In this document: piece after piece, positions 16,329 to 25,809 of the stretch
Position numbering within the stretch: the first letter of the stretch is position 1
Layout: every line of letters starts with the position of its first letter
NCBI RefSeq assembly: GCF_000422425.1
Contig: NZ_AULT01000051.1
Coordinates: forward strand, 1 to 45,749
From: Oceanospirillum beijerinckii DSM 7166
GTDB lineage: Bacteria > Pseudomonadota > Gammaproteobacteria > Pseudomonadales > Halomonadaceae
Reading direction: 5' to 3'
Length of the DNA stretch: 45,749 nucleotides
Notes under the pieces: model-generated
What the model was told of the DNA's origin: nothing
Database searches by the model: none
What the model saw: only the letters and a program-made list of their open reading frames with translations
Position numbers and translations under genes: made by a program

Positions 16329-17741
16329 GTGGACACAGTCAAAACTGTCTTAAAAGATATCCCTAAATTTGCTGTTGTAGGACATCCCAATAAGGGCAAA
16401 TCCAGTATAGTGTCGACGCTGACCCGCCAGGATGCGGTCAGTATCTCTGAGGTTTCAGGTACGACAACTCAGGCTCAGGGTTTTACGTGTAGTGTTGATG
16501 GTGTCCCCCTCTATGAGTTGGTGGATACACCGGGGTTTCAACGTCCCCGTCAGGTGCTGGAATGGCTACAGCAGCATGTGAATAACGCCTCTCAGCGGGC
16601 CGAGGCGGTACAGGCCTTTTTGAGTGAACAGCAAGGGAAGGAAAACAGCCGTTATAAGGATGAGGTTGAGCTGTTAACGCCGATTATGGCCGGTGCAGGT
16701 ATCTTGTATGTTGTTGATGGTTCTCTGCCCTATACCCCGGAATTTGAAGCTGAAATGTCGATCCTGCAGTGGACAGGCCAACCCCGCATGGCGCTGATCA
16801 ACCCCATTGGTGGTGAGGTTTATGTTGAGCAGTGGCAAGCGGCGTTATCGCAGTTTTTCAGTATCGTGCGGGTGTTTGATCCCATGACAGCTAATGAGCA
16901 GAAAAAGTCAGCGTTACTGTCTGCCTTTGCGGAGCTGCATGAACCCTGGCGTAAAAATATCGAGCAAGCTCTGGAGCGTTTGCAGGACCAGCAGGCCAAG
17001 CTGGATGTACAAAGTGCTTATCTGGTGGCGGAGTGTCTGTCCAGTATTCTTTCAGAGAAACAGCATATCAAGGTGCCGACTCAGTTTGTTGAATCGACAC
17101 TAAAGAAACAGTTGTCAAAGCAGTATCAGCAAGCACTGCGCACATATGAAAACCAGTGTTGGCAGCAGCTGCAATCGTTATACGCGCTGACCCGGTTACA
17201 GACTCATGCCCATCAACTTGAAGCGGATTTCCCTGACCTGTTTGATCAGTCCTCCTGGTATCTGTTTGGTCTGGATCGCAAAAAGCTGGTGGGTTTATCG
17301 ACTGCGGCAGGTGCTGCCTCGGGAGCCATTATTGATGCTGGTGTTGGCGGTGCTTCTTTTATGGCGGGTGCTCTAACCGGGGGCTTGGTCAGTGGTCTGG
17401 CATCACTGGCAGCGACGATGAAAACCGATGGCCTGAAGATTAAAGGCGTGCCGGTTGCGGGTAAGCAGCTCAGTGCAGGGCCGGTGAAAGATCCCGCTTT
17501 TGCTTTTGTGGTATTGGGACGCCAACTGGACTTTCTGGATGTGATCAGTACAAAAAACCATGGCGATCGTGTTGCGGTGGCTGTGCAGGAAAGAGGCATG
17601 AGCCACAGGTTGGACCGCTTAAGCAAAAAGCAACAGGTGCAATTGACCCGTTTGCTGCATAAGGCGTCAAAAGGCCTGAGTCAGAGTGAAACAGGCCAGT
17701 TGGCAGAACTGATCGGTTTATTGCGTCATTCAGTTGGTTAA
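16329..17741 (+). CDS. DUF3482-family GTPase
   Basis: 470 residues from a GTG start, with AGGGA just upstream. The G domain has G1 GHPNKGKS (18-25), a G2-like SGTTT (43-47) and G3 DTPG (66-69). The usual G4 NKxD is not seen; at that place is NPIG (158-161), so base recognition must differ. A coiled-coil-like middle follows, then a Gly/Ala-rich hydrophobic stretch (about 319-360) that could enter or touch the membrane. It is the translational partner of the DUF2868 membrane protein. Role unknown; membrane-linked regulation is an inference. It overlaps the convergent gene at 17730 by 12 bases. Confidence 0.85.
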   Translation: MDTVKTVLKDIPKFAVVGHPNKGKSSIVSTLTRQDAVSISEVSGTTTQAQGFTCSVDGVPLYELVDTPGFQRPRQVLEWLQQHVNNASQRAEAVQAFLSEQQGKENSRYKDEVELLTPIMAGAGILYVVDGSLPYTPEFEAEMSILQWTGQPRMALINPIGGEVYVEQWQAALSQFFSIVRVFDPMTANEQKKSALLSAFAELHEPWRKNIEQALERLQDQQAKLDVQSAYLVAECLSSILSEKQHIKVPTQFVESTLKKQLSKQYQQALRTYENQCWQQLQSLYALTRLQTHAHQLEADFPDLFDQSSWYLFGLDRKKLVGLSTAAGAASGAIIDAGVGGASFMAGALTGGLVSGLASLAATMKTDGLKIKGVPVAGKQLSAGPVKDPAFAFVVLGRQLDFLDVISTKNHGDRVAVAVQERGMSHRLDRLSKKQQVQLTRLLHKASKGLSQSETGQLAELIGLLRHSVG

Positions 17742-18212
17742 GGTGGAGGCGTCTTCCATTTTCAGAATACTGATACGGGAGAAAACCTGCAGATTGGCAT
17801 CGTTCTCAGCCAGAATTGATGCTTTTTCACCAGAGTGATCAACCTGATACTCCAGCACAATACCGGTATCGTCATCAACACGCAGGAAGGTATCCACCAG
17901 GCTTGGGATCATATCCGGTACCGCTTGGGAGCCAATACTGATAGGCCCTTGCTGGGCTTTGGTCTGGCAGGCATAGCTGAGCTGGCAGTATGCTTCATGA
18001 GTGTTCGCTTCAGCGCCATCCACACCGGTCGCTGCGCTGGCTGTGATATGATACAAACCCTGTTTCAGACGAATCACTCCCGTCTCCGGCATCAGTGTGA
18101 TGCTGTCTCCCTGTTCACTGTCAACATGGGTGAGCTTTCTAATATTCGCGCCCTGTTGCAGAGATGCTTTCTGATTGGAATACTCTGAATAAACTGCAAA
18201 CTCATTAACCAT
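17730..18212 (-). CDS. Unknown protein, possible C1q/TNF-like jelly-roll
   Basis: 160 residues without signal peptide or membrane helix; ATG 18212 has GGAG eight bases upstream. The order AVYSEYSN, then a beta-rich core with GVIRLKQGLYHITASA, and a C-terminal VFSRISILKME, resembles C1q-like jelly-roll proteins in bacteria, where the 'G-Y/L-Y-x-I' strand is typical. Function is unknown. It overlaps the end of the DUF3482 gene on the other strand by 12 bases. Confidence 0.55.
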   Translation of the reverse strand: MVNEFAVYSEYSNQKASLQQGANIRKLTHVDSEQGDSITLMPETGVIRLKQGLYHITASAATGVDGAEANTHEAYCQLSYACQTKAQQGPISIGSQAVPDMIPSLVDTFLRVDDDTGIVLEYQVDHSGEKASILAENDANLQVFSRISILKMEDASTLTN

Positions 18213-18501
18213 TGGATGACTCCGTTCTCTTATTCTGCTTACTTGTGATGTAGTGCCGTGTTCCGCCTACTGTAGTCGTGATATATGACTAAAGTATGTT
18301 ACGTATCACAATTGGGGTAAATGATGTTTTGCGTCAATGGATATGTCGTTTTTGGCAGGCAAGAGAAAAACTGTCATCTGTCAGTGACTCACAAAGATGC
18401 GGAGATTAAAAGCTCGAGGGCATTAAAAACAGTTGCGGCTTGAAAAGCACAGAGGTAAACCAGGGCAGCGGTAAAAAGGCCTGGACGATAAACAGCAAGG
18501 A
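18213..18501. other. Intergenic region, no feature seen
   Basis: About 290 bases between two minus-strand genes. It should hold the promoter of the jelly-roll gene. I see no gene, repeat or clear site in it. Confidence 0.35.
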
Positions 18502-18972
18502 TTAATCATAGTACTGAAAAGGCTCCTCTTCATAGGGCGGAAGATAGCGAATAATGTGATCACCCGAAAGTTGTGTACAAGCCACATCCGCTAATAACCA
18601 GCCATTTTGCACCACATAGACACCGGCACGCTCAACCTTGTCGCGGGTGCCATCTTCAAGCCACTCTCCATTACTGATGCTGGAATACACCACATATTTA
18701 TATTGACCACGGCTGAAAGTTAAGTTGCCTTCGCCACCGCCACTATAGGCGGTACGGCTGAAATGGACCTGAGATTCCAACTCCAGTTCAATATTGCCGG
18801 GTTTGCCAAAACGGTAGATCAGGGTTTTATCATTAGCAGAGCATACAGAGAGGCTTTTTGTACCAACAGGGCAGGAGAAAGAGACCTTCTCATGAGTCTG
18901 ACATAACAGGTCTGCACTGACTGTCTGGTGTAGTACGAGCAGCAACAAACAAGCGGGTAGTGTTTTTGTCAT
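18502..18972 (-). CDS. Exported protein of unknown function
   Basis: 156 residues. The N-terminus (MTKTLPACLLLLVLHQTVSA, cut before DLLC) is a clear signal peptide, so the protein is periplasmic. Four cysteines in the mature part (C24, C34, C44 and C132, approximate) may form two disulfides. GGAG lies about six bases before ATG 18972. No family recognised. It is close upstream, in the transcription direction, of nothing on the same strand but the jelly-roll gene, 289 bases on. Confidence 0.7.
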   Translation of the reverse strand: MTKTLPACLLLLVLHQTVSADLLCQTHEKVSFSCPVGTKSLSVCSANDKTLIYRFGKPGNIELELESQVHFSRTAYSGGGEGNLTFSRGQYKYVVYSSISNGEWLEDGTRDKVERAGVYVVQNGWLLADVACTQLSGDHIIRYLPPYEEEPFQYYD

Positions 18973-19034
18973 ATTATCTCCATGAGAAGGCTTGGTCTTC
19001 TTAAATGTTTTTTACCCGTGAATTATTGGCTTGA

Positions 19035-19778
19035 TTAATAACCGCCACCGGTAAAGCTGCTCAGTAGCCACCAGCCAATCAAACTCAGAATGGCCACCAC
19101 AATTAAAAAGCGCTTAGCGGAAAAACTGGAAGCTTCTGCAGGTGTTGGTGTGTTTTTAGACCCCGTTACCATGGCCTGAATCAGGCGTTCCCGCTTGATC
19201 GCATCGTGGTAAAGCACCGCCGCCAGATGCAGAATGACCAATGCAATCAGCAGATCAGCAATCTGATGATGCAGACTGCTCAGCAGCTCAACCATATCGC
19301 TATCAAGATAGGCCACCAGGGGGCCATCGGTATAGATATCATCGGTTGTGCCAAGACCTGTAAGCCCCTGTGACAGCAGTGTTAAAATCAGCAGTACCAC
19401 CATCCAGCCACCGACAGGGTTATGGCCGACATAATGGGAGTCGCTGCGTACCGCAATCACATCCGGTACGGATTTCAGCGTGGTAAACGGTGAACGGACA
19501 AAGTTAATAAAGCGTGCGTGATAGCTGCCCAGAAATCCCCAGATGATGCGATAGCTGATCAGGGCCAGTACGGCATAACCTGCCTGCACATGGTTTTCCA
19601 TCTGAACACCTTCCGTACCGCTCCACCAGAGAAAGCCAATCAGGGCGGCCAGACTCCAGTGAAACAGGCGGATGCTGATATCCCATACTTTAACTTTCTG
19701 CTGCTGTCCTTGCGCAGGAGGCTGAGCAGAAGTCCCGGAAGAATTTTCTGGTGCAGGTTGTGCTGATTGTTGAGTCAT
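19035..19778 (-). CDS. Cytochrome b561-type membrane protein
   Basis: About 247 residues from ATG 19778 (AGGGA upstream; the frame runs on to 19838 but overlaps the reductase gene). VWDISIRLFHWSLAALIGFLWWSG opens with the first haem-ligand histidine, followed by GYAVLALISYRIIWGFLGSYHARF, and SSLHHQIADLLIALVILHLAAVLYHD with further histidines: the four-helix di-haem pattern of the b561 family. It carries electrons from quinol to a periplasmic or membrane partner. It starts 25 bases after the ScsB/DsbD-like reductase gene, and probably shares its transcript; the electron link between them is an inference. Confidence 0.9.
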   Translation of the reverse strand: MTQQSAQPAPENSSGTSAQPPAQGQQQKVKVWDISIRLFHWSLAALIGFLWWSGTEGVQMENHVQAGYAVLALISYRIIWGFLGSYHARFINFVRSPFTTLKSVPDVIAVRSDSHYVGHNPVGGWMVVLLILTLLSQGLTGLGTTDDIYTDGPLVAYLDSDMVELLSSLHHQIADLLIALVILHLAAVLYHDAIKRERLIQAMVTGSKNTPTPAEASSFSAKRFLIVVAILSLIGWWLLSSFTGGGY

Positions 19779-19803
19779 AGTGATAAATCCCTGAATCTGA
19801 CCG

Positions 19804-21966
19804 TTAACGAGCTTGTTCAATAGCGTGTAGCAATTCATCCTGACTCAGAATTTCACTGAGCAGAATACCGTCTGGGGCACCTGGGCCGTAGACTGCATTA
19901 AAAGGAATGCCAAAGCGTTGGTGTTTATTGAGAAAATCACTGATCACCGCATTCGGGCGGGTCCAGTCACCCTGCATGGCAATAATGCCCGGTGCATTTA
20001 ATGTGTCTTGTACCTTCCCGGTATGAATCACTGCAATTTTGTTGGCAACACAGGAGACACACCAACGTGCGGTAATATCCACAAATACCAGCTTGCCATC
20101 AGCGACATGCTGAGCAATTTGATCTGGTTTGAAGGCTTTCCAGTTGATCTGATCTTCCACTTCACCGCCACTTGGCGCAGGCGGTGCGGCCATTGGCATA
20201 GGGCTGATACTTAACCAAGCGACCAGAGGTAAAGCCCAGAAAACAGCCCTGATACGGGTGCTTAGCCACCAGATTAGCAGTAATCCCGAGAACAGGCCTA
20301 CGCCCCATAAGGCCACAAGATCAGCTAGCACCCACAGCAACCAGCTGGCGGTTGCCAGCAAGCTCACAGAAAGTATTTTTTTCAGGGTGATCATCCAGGG
20401 GCCGGGTTTTGGCAGTTTATACACCCATTGTGGGCGCAGCATCAAGAGTAGATAAGGCAGTGCAAGGCCGATCCCCATGGTGATAAAAATCGCGAGTAAC
20501 TGTGGCGCATCCTGAGCAAAGGCAAAGCCGACGGCGGTTCCCAGGAAAGGGGCGGAGCATGGCGTTGCCAGTAACGTTGCCAACGCCCCCTGAGCAAAAG
20601 AGCTGATCCAGGCATTGTTCTGTGTATCCGTTGAACTACCAGCTTTTGGTGTACCCAGATTGGCGATAAAACCGGGGAGGGAAAACTCAAAACGACCCCA
20701 TAAGTTAGCGGCAAACAACACGACGGCAATGGTCAGAGCGGCAATAAAAAGTGGCTGTTGGAACTGAATGCCCCAACCAATAGCCTGACCGCTGGCTTTT
20801 AATGCGATAAGTACGCCCGCCAGAGCTGCAAAGGAGCTGATAATACCCATAGCGGTGGCAAAAAAACTGGTACGCATCTGACTGCCGTTGAGGTCCTGAT
20901 GCTTTATCAGGTGCAGTACCTTAATGGATAGTACCGGTAAGACACAGGGCATCAGGTTCAGAATCAGGCCACCAGCCAGAGCCATGAGTAGCATCAGCCA
21001 TAAGCCCGCTCCTGTGCTTTGCGTCTGATAGGTCTGGGTAGAGGGGGCGGTTGATAAGCTTTTAGGCAGAGGCGTCAGAGATGTTACTAGAGTTTGCCAC
21101 TCTGCATTCAATTCATAAGCCCCGAGATTTGTGCGAATCACAACGCTGGCAGGCTGCGCCGTATCAGGTAGCTGTTTGCGCTGAATAGAAAACTGGGCTT
21201 GAATCGTTTTTCCACTTTCAGCCTGATCGGCTTGAGGGTTTTGTTCTCCCCTCTGTTCCAGCTGACGCCAAACCGGCGCATCCAACTCAGGTTCTGGTTG
21301 TACTTCCGGGAACAGATCTTCCAGTTGATAATTTTTGGGCAGATCAATATCCACCTGCAGCAGCTTTTGCTCAGCATCAAGCGTGATACGAGCAGGGGGA
21401 ATATTGGCGACTGCTGCTGGCAGAGGAATCAGGGCTTTAAACTGATCAATGGCAAAGGCGCTGTCGATATCGGTCGCTTGGTTGGCTTTATCCAGGGTTA
21501 GCGACATCGGGAAGCTGGCGGGTACACACAGCTCCTTACAGATCAGTAAGCGAGCATCCACCTTTAAGTCAGGTTCTGAGACTGCCAGATCCCGAGTGAT
21601 CGTCAGAGGGAAGATGACTCTGTCCTCGTAACCATAGAGCTGCAGGCCCTGAAAATCCAAACGATGGGGAGCCGGGTAGTGCAGCTCAATATTATTGATG
21701 CCACTGGAGCCCTCCCAGATCAGTTTCGGGGGAATACCTGCGGCCCCCGGAGTGCGCCAGTAGGTTTTCCAGCCGGGCTCCATTTCGACTTCAAGACCTG
21801 CAGTAAAGGTCTCCTGCTGCGGCAAAACGCCCGCGACCAGGAGTCTGGCCTGACCATAAGGTGTTTTGACCCATTCGCTGCTGGCCGCAAAGCTGAACAG
21901 AGTGTGCAGTATTAAAACAACAAAGAGCAAAGCGGCTGAAAATACTGGCATTTTTAACGTGCGCAA
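19804..21966 (-). CDS. ScsB/DsbD-like thiol-disulfide reductase
   Basis: 720 residues, three parts. After a signal peptide (about 1-28) comes a periplasmic domain of some 290 residues with the cysteine pair CKELC, as in ScsB. The membrane domain (about 320-600) carries the DsbD-type cysteines in MPCVLPVLSIKV and ATPCSAPFLGTA. A C-terminal thioredoxin domain has WCVSC in FVDITARWCVSC. Such proteins move electrons from cytoplasmic thioredoxin across the membrane to keep periplasmic thiols reduced; ScsB relatives are linked to copper or cytochrome maturation. No other scs genes are near. Upstream lies a 727-base gap. Confidence 0.9.
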   Translation of the reverse strand: MRTLKMPVFSAALLFVVLILHTLFSFAASSEWVKTPYGQARLLVAGVLPQQETFTAGLEVEMEPGWKTYWRTPGAAGIPPKLIWEGSSGINNIELHYPAPHRLDFQGLQLYGYEDRVIFPLTITRDLAVSEPDLKVDARLLICKELCVPASFPMSLTLDKANQATDIDSAFAIDQFKALIPLPAAVANIPPARITLDAEQKLLQVDIDLPKNYQLEDLFPEVQPEPELDAPVWRQLEQRGEQNPQADQAESGKTIQAQFSIQRKQLPDTAQPASVVIRTNLGAYELNAEWQTLVTSLTPLPKSLSTAPSTQTYQTQSTGAGLWLMLLMALAGGLILNLMPCVLPVLSIKVLHLIKHQDLNGSQMRTSFFATAMGIISSFAALAGVLIALKASGQAIGWGIQFQQPLFIAALTIAVVLFAANLWGRFEFSLPGFIANLGTPKAGSSTDTQNNAWISSFAQGALATLLATPCSAPFLGTAVGFAFAQDAPQLLAIFITMGIGLALPYLLLMLRPQWVYKLPKPGPWMITLKKILSVSLLATASWLLWVLADLVALWGVGLFSGLLLIWWLSTRIRAVFWALPLVAWLSISPMPMAAPPAPSGGEVEDQINWKAFKPDQIAQHVADGKLVFVDITARWCVSCVANKIAVIHTGKVQDTLNAPGIIAMQGDWTRPNAVISDFLNKHQRFGIPFNAVYGPGAPDGILLSEILSQDELLHAIEQAR

Positions 21967-22125
21967 AACCTAAATCCCATCATTGATTGCCAAGTTGGCA
22001 AGGATATCAAACCAAGTGCAAAGTAGACATTGCTAACTTATAGAGGTTCATTGCTCTGTATCTTTGGGTGTCAGACCGGATGGTTTTCGAGGTTGAGTAG
22101 CTCTCCCAGGCGAGTGGTTTTTAAA

Positions 22126-22210
22126 AGGAAATGCTTTCTAGAAGGAAGTGCTTTCTAGGAGGAAGTGCTTTCTAGGAGGAAGTGCTTTCTAGGAGGAAAT
22201 TGTTTCGATA
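22126..22210. repeat. 17-base tandem repeat, five copies
   Basis: Unit AGGAAGTGCTTTCTAGG. Copies at 22126 (two changes), 22143, 22160 and 22177 (identical) and 22194 (degenerate, five or more changes). Each unit is itself an imperfect palindrome (AGGAAG / CTTTCT). Between the reductase gene and the chemoreceptor gene. Confidence 0.85.
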
Positions 22211-22324
22211 GTCCTTTTAAGAGTTGAAAGAGTATGCTTTCAGAGGTTTTTATGACTATTCAGTCATTGTGTATTGTTTGTCGGGTAAGCTCTAGTGTCC
22301 ATAAAGTATATATAAAGAGGTTAG

Positions 22325-22336
22325 TCAAACGTTTGA
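22325..22336. promoter_or_regulatory. Perfect 12-base palindrome TCAAACGTTTGA
   Basis: CG-centred palindrome of the kind bound by LacI/GalR-type repressors, 358 bases before the chemoreceptor start. No such regulator is in the window, so the role is unknown. Confidence 0.35.
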
Positions 22337-22693
22337 ATATTGATCTGTATCATCCTTACTATGTTGCCTGTATAAAAAAGGGGCGGTCATAATGCTTTAT
22401 TGGGTAAAAATGACGCAATAATAGGTTGTTTTTGATGTTTTATTGTTGTTTTTATGGATTTTTTGTTGTTATTTTCTTGCTTTAAAAAGCTGTTTGAACA
22501 GGGTTTTAATTTACAGGGTTTATGTTATTTTCTTTTAAGTGTTGGGCTGGATAAATAGAATAATAAGGGCTTTTCGAGCTAATTATGAAACAGCACCGAT
22601 AACAACTTCTACTCCATGACATACTTGTTGATGCTCATTTATTGAGCAGAGATTCTTATCGAAACAGATTGAAAACCGAAAGGGATAAAACCT

Positions 22694-24736
22694 GTGGTCA
22701 ATGCATTTCAAAATAAGTCCCTGGCAGCCCAGCTCACTATCGTTATCTCCCTGTTAATGGTGTGTGCCAGTGCTGTTATTACTTTTAGCTTGACAGTTGA
22801 AGCTCAGAAGGAACTGAAAAAAGAAGCTGAATTGAGTTTGACTCAACAAAGCCTGCTGGTCAGTGAATTATTAGAGTTCTACTATCAGGACAGTTTTCAT
22901 AATGCGCAAAGACTGTCCGATATCTTCTTTAATATGTTTCCGTCCAGTGTCAGTACCTCAGATAAGAGTGTAGCTGTTGCCAATTATAGTACTAAAGCAC
23001 TATTGGATGAAAATGGTGTTATTAATGGTAACTTTACCAAACCGGACCAGTTTACCCGCATGACGGGAGGGACTGCGACAGTATTTGCCCGTCATGGTGA
23101 TGACTTCTTACGTATCAGTACATCCCTGAAAAAAGAGAATGGTGACCGGGCCTTTGGCACCCTGCTGGGCACGGGGCATCCCGGCTATAATAAACTGATC
23201 GCCGGTGAAACCTTTCACGGCGTAGCCCACTTGTTTGGGCGCGACTACATGACGATTTATCGCCCGATTCAGCAAGATGGCCAAACTGTAGCTGTGCTCT
23301 ATATCGGTTTTGATCTGACGCAGGGGCTGACTGAGTTACGCTCCACTTTAGCTAAGATGACCGTCGGAAAAACAGGCTATGCGACCGTTATTGCCGGTAA
23401 AGGCCATAAGAAAGCAGGTACAGTGCTGATGCATCCAAGCCTGGAGGGTAAAGTACTCACGGATCTACCAGCCGCGGATGGTAGCAAACCGTTCAGGCTG
23501 TTCCATGAGCAGAAGTCCGGCCTGATTCACTACAGTTGGTTCGATCAACAGCAACAGCCTAAAGATAAGGTGGCTGCCTTTAAGCATGTGGCGGGTTGGA
23601 ACTGGGTGGTTATTTTGGGCAGCTTCAGTGATGAGTTTGCCGAAACCAGTGTCATTCTGCGCAATATGATGATTCTGATGATGTCTATCAGCACCGCGTT
23701 GATTATCGCTATCTGTGCCTTGATGCTGCACCGTCGTCTGGCACCTTTAAATAAGGTGACACAGGATCTGGTTGCAATTGGTCAGGGGCGGTTGAATACC
23801 CCTTTGCCTGAAGTGCGAGTGAGCTCTGATTGCAGTAACGAAATTCTGCTCTTGAGGCAGGGGACGCACAACATGCGTAATGGTCTGGTAGAGTTGGTCG
23901 GTCAGTTAAGTCAGGCTTCCAATGCGCTGAAGCAGAGTGTCGGTCAGGTACGTCAGGCCAGTAGTAATACCGAAGCGGCAGTGGATCAGCAATCTCTCGA
24001 AACCCAGCAGGTTGTTACCGCAATGGAAGAGATGGCCAGTACTACCGCCGATGTGGCAGAAAATGCCCGTGATTCCGCGAACACCACAGCACAGGGGCGG
24101 GATAAAGCTGCGGCGGGCCGTCAGGCTTCCGAAGCGATTCACTCTACGTTGGATTTCCTGGCAGAGGAGATGCAAAAGGTCTCTGGTCTGATCAAAGAAG
24201 TGTCCACCGAAAGCAACAATATCAGTCAGTTTATGACCACGATTAACGAGGTTGCGGAACAAACCAATCTGCTGGCGCTGAATGCTGCCATTGAAGCAGC
24301 CAGGGCTGGTGAGTCGGGCCGGGGATTTGCAGTCGTTGCTGATGAGGTGCGTACACTGGCAGGCAGAACTCAAAATGCTACGGGTGAGATTCATCAGTTG
24401 GTAGAGCGTCTGCAAGGTAAGATCAATCAGGCCGTATCAGCGATTGAAACCAGCAACGAAGCCTCACAGGAGAGCCGAGACCGTGCCGATCAGGCGCGGG
24501 GTGCCTTGGTTGAGATCAGTGATTATATGGCTCATATTGCCGATATGGGGATCAATATTGCCACTGCAGCGGAGCAACAGGCGGCTGTAGCAGAAACGGT
24601 GACTCAGAGTCTGCACAATATTCGTCAGCTATCCGACCATACCCGTGTACAGAGCGATAATAGCGTATCTGCCAGTGCTAATCTGGATCGTGTTGCTGGA
24701 GAGATCGAGCAGAAACTATCCCGTTTCCAGCTGTAA
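22694..24736 (+). CDS. Methyl-accepting chemotaxis protein with Cache sensor
   Basis: 680 residues from a GTG with AAAGGGA upstream. Membrane helix 1 at about 14-34, then a periplasmic Cache-type sensor (about 35-320; [29 protein letters not shown]), helix 2 at about 322-342, HAMP (about 343-400) and the signalling domain. The tip that contacts CheA/CheW is seen as [41 protein letters not shown] (shown in parts: [19 protein letters not shown] and [16 protein letters not shown]). It ends EQKLSRFQL, with no pentapeptide tether for CheR. Ligand unknown. Single gene with its own terminator. Confidence 0.93.
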   Translation: MVNAFQNKSLAAQLTIVISLLMVCASAVITFSLTVEAQKELKKEAELSLTQQSLLVSELLEFYYQDSFHNAQRLSDIFFNMFPSSVSTSDKSVAVANYSTKALLDENGVINGNFTKPDQFTRMTGGTATVFARHGDDFLRISTSLKKENGDRAFGTLLGTGHPGYNKLIAGETFHGVAHLFGRDYMTIYRPIQQDGQTVAVLYIGFDLTQGLTELRSTLAKMTVGKTGYATVIAGKGHKKAGTVLMHPSLEGKVLTDLPAADGSKPFRLFHEQKSGLIHYSWFDQQQQPKDKVAAFKHVAGWNWVVILGSFSDEFAETSVILRNMMILMMSISTALIIAICALMLHRRLAPLNKVTQDLVAIGQGRLNTPLPEVRVSSDCSNEILLLRQGTHNMRNGLVELVGQLSQASNALKQSVGQVRQASSNTEAAVDQQSLETQQVVTAMEEMASTTADVAENARDSANTTAQGRDKAAAGRQASEAIHSTLDFLAEEMQKVSGLIKEVSTESNNISQFMTTINEVAEQTNLLALNAAIEAARAGESGRGFAVVADEVRTLAGRTQNATGEIHQLVERLQGKINQAVSAIETSNEASQESRDRADQARGALVEISDYMAHIADMGINIATAAEQQAAVAETVTQSLHNIRQLSDHTRVQSDNSVSASANLDRVAGEIEQKLSRFQL

Positions 24737-24821
24737 ATCTGTTTCCGTAAATAAGGTGACAAAGGATCTGGCTTTTCATACTTTGCCATTGTACGCACCG
24801 AAATAGTGATATCGGTGTTAC

Positions 24822-24849
24822 ACCGCCCTGAACTCAGGGCGGTCTTTTT
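24822..24849 (+). terminator. Rho-independent terminator after the chemoreceptor gene
   Basis: ACCGCCCTG (24822-24830) and CAGGGCGGT (24835-24843) form a perfect stem with loop AACT, followed by CTTTTT. Confidence 0.9.
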
Positions 24850-24873
24850 CCTTAATGGGATGCCTATCCATTA

Positions 24874-25752
24874 TCAACTATTGTGCTGATCATCCAACAT
24901 CGACTGCATAGCATCTTCCCAGCTTTGCAGCCCTCCGCGGGCCTTAATTCGCTCAATACCTCGCTGGGTAAAAGTGCCTTCAGTTGCAATGGAGCGGCCT
25001 ATTTCGCCATAACTGAGGTTTGGTTTTGCCTCGGCAAAGTCCACTGCGCTGCTGATGGAATAAGCGACCATTTGTCTGGCGGTCATCTCATCCATACCTT
25101 GCGCACAACTCCAATCAATGAGCTGCTGTATCAGAAAATAGCTCCAGCCATGTAAACAGGCATGGCTGAGTGTGATATCGAACAGATCTTCACAAGGGAG
25201 TGTAACCACCTTACCGATCTGGCCAAACAGCTGCTCAGCTATTGGATGTGCAGGGTAAAGCGGAATAGGACCAGAACATACCTCTGCACTGGTGGAGGGT
25301 AAGACGCGCACTAGCTGACACGCTTGCAGAGATGGGAATTCTCGCAGTTGGTCTAAGGTTACGCCAGCCATAGCAGAGATCACAAGTTGATTTGTTTTGA
25401 AGTTTAGCCCTTTCAGCAGATCATTCAGGTTATCTGGACGAACGGCCAGTAATACGATATCGCTGTGCTCAATGACCGCCTGGTTATTAGCCGCAATCTG
25501 GCAATCACAGCTCTTTGCTAACTCAGCGGCTGTTTTTGCGCCTCTTGGGGAAAGAATGATGTTGAGATTACCACTACTGGCTATATTGTCGCGCTGGCTA
25601 CGCTTGATATCTTTATTGCCATTATCTTCACTATGATCATCTTTACTGTGACTACCACCTTTACTATGGTTACTTTCTCCGCGACGCAGCCCTTTAATGG
25701 TATAGCTAGCCAGATGGCCGACACCAAGAATACCCAGTGTTAAATCAATCAT
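24874..25752 (-). CDS. ProC-like NAD(P)-dependent reductase (pyrroline-5-carboxylate reductase family)
   Basis: 292 residues. The N-terminus LGILGVGHLASYTIKGL is the dinucleotide-binding turn, and CQLVRVLPSTSAEVCSGPIPLYP plus the C-terminal helix bundle fit the P5C reductase family. Residues about 26-60 form a Ser/His/Lys/Asp-rich insert that is not usual for ProC. Members reduce pyrroline-5-carboxylate to proline, but this divergent one may use another imine. ATG 25752 has AGGAT close upstream. It follows the AcoR-like regulator gene by 57 bases, so they may share a transcript and a pathway. Confidence 0.75.
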   Translation of the reverse strand: MIDLTLGILGVGHLASYTIKGLRRGESNHSKGGSHSKDDHSEDNGNKDIKRSQRDNIASSGNLNIILSPRGAKTAAELAKSCDCQIAANNQAVIEHSDIVLLAVRPDNLNDLLKGLNFKTNQLVISAMAGVTLDQLREFPSLQACQLVRVLPSTSAEVCSGPIPLYPAHPIAEQLFGQIGKVVTLPCEDLFDITLSHACLHGWSYFLIQQLIDWSCAQGMDEMTARQMVAYSISSAVDFAEAKPNLSYGEIGRSIATEGTFTQRGIERIKARGGLQSWEDAMQSMLDDQHNS

Positions 25753-25809
25753 ATTTTATCCTGTTCAATGGCTAAAAATTATCATCTGCCCAGCCTGTTT
25801 CTAGGCAAC

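Larger units (their letters stand above)
21967..22693. other. Large AT-rich intergenic region before the chemoreceptor gene
   Basis: 727 bases between divergent genes. It holds the 17-base tandem repeat (22126-22210), the palindrome TCAAACGTTTGA (22325-22336) and a sigma-28-like -10 element ACCGATAA (22595-22602) without a good -35. No coding sequence is convincing. Confidence 0.5.

Noticed and set aside
22595-22602. A sigma-28-like -10 element ACCGATAA before the chemoreceptor gene
   Set aside because: No TAAA -35 at the right distance, so a flagellar-type promoter is not supported.
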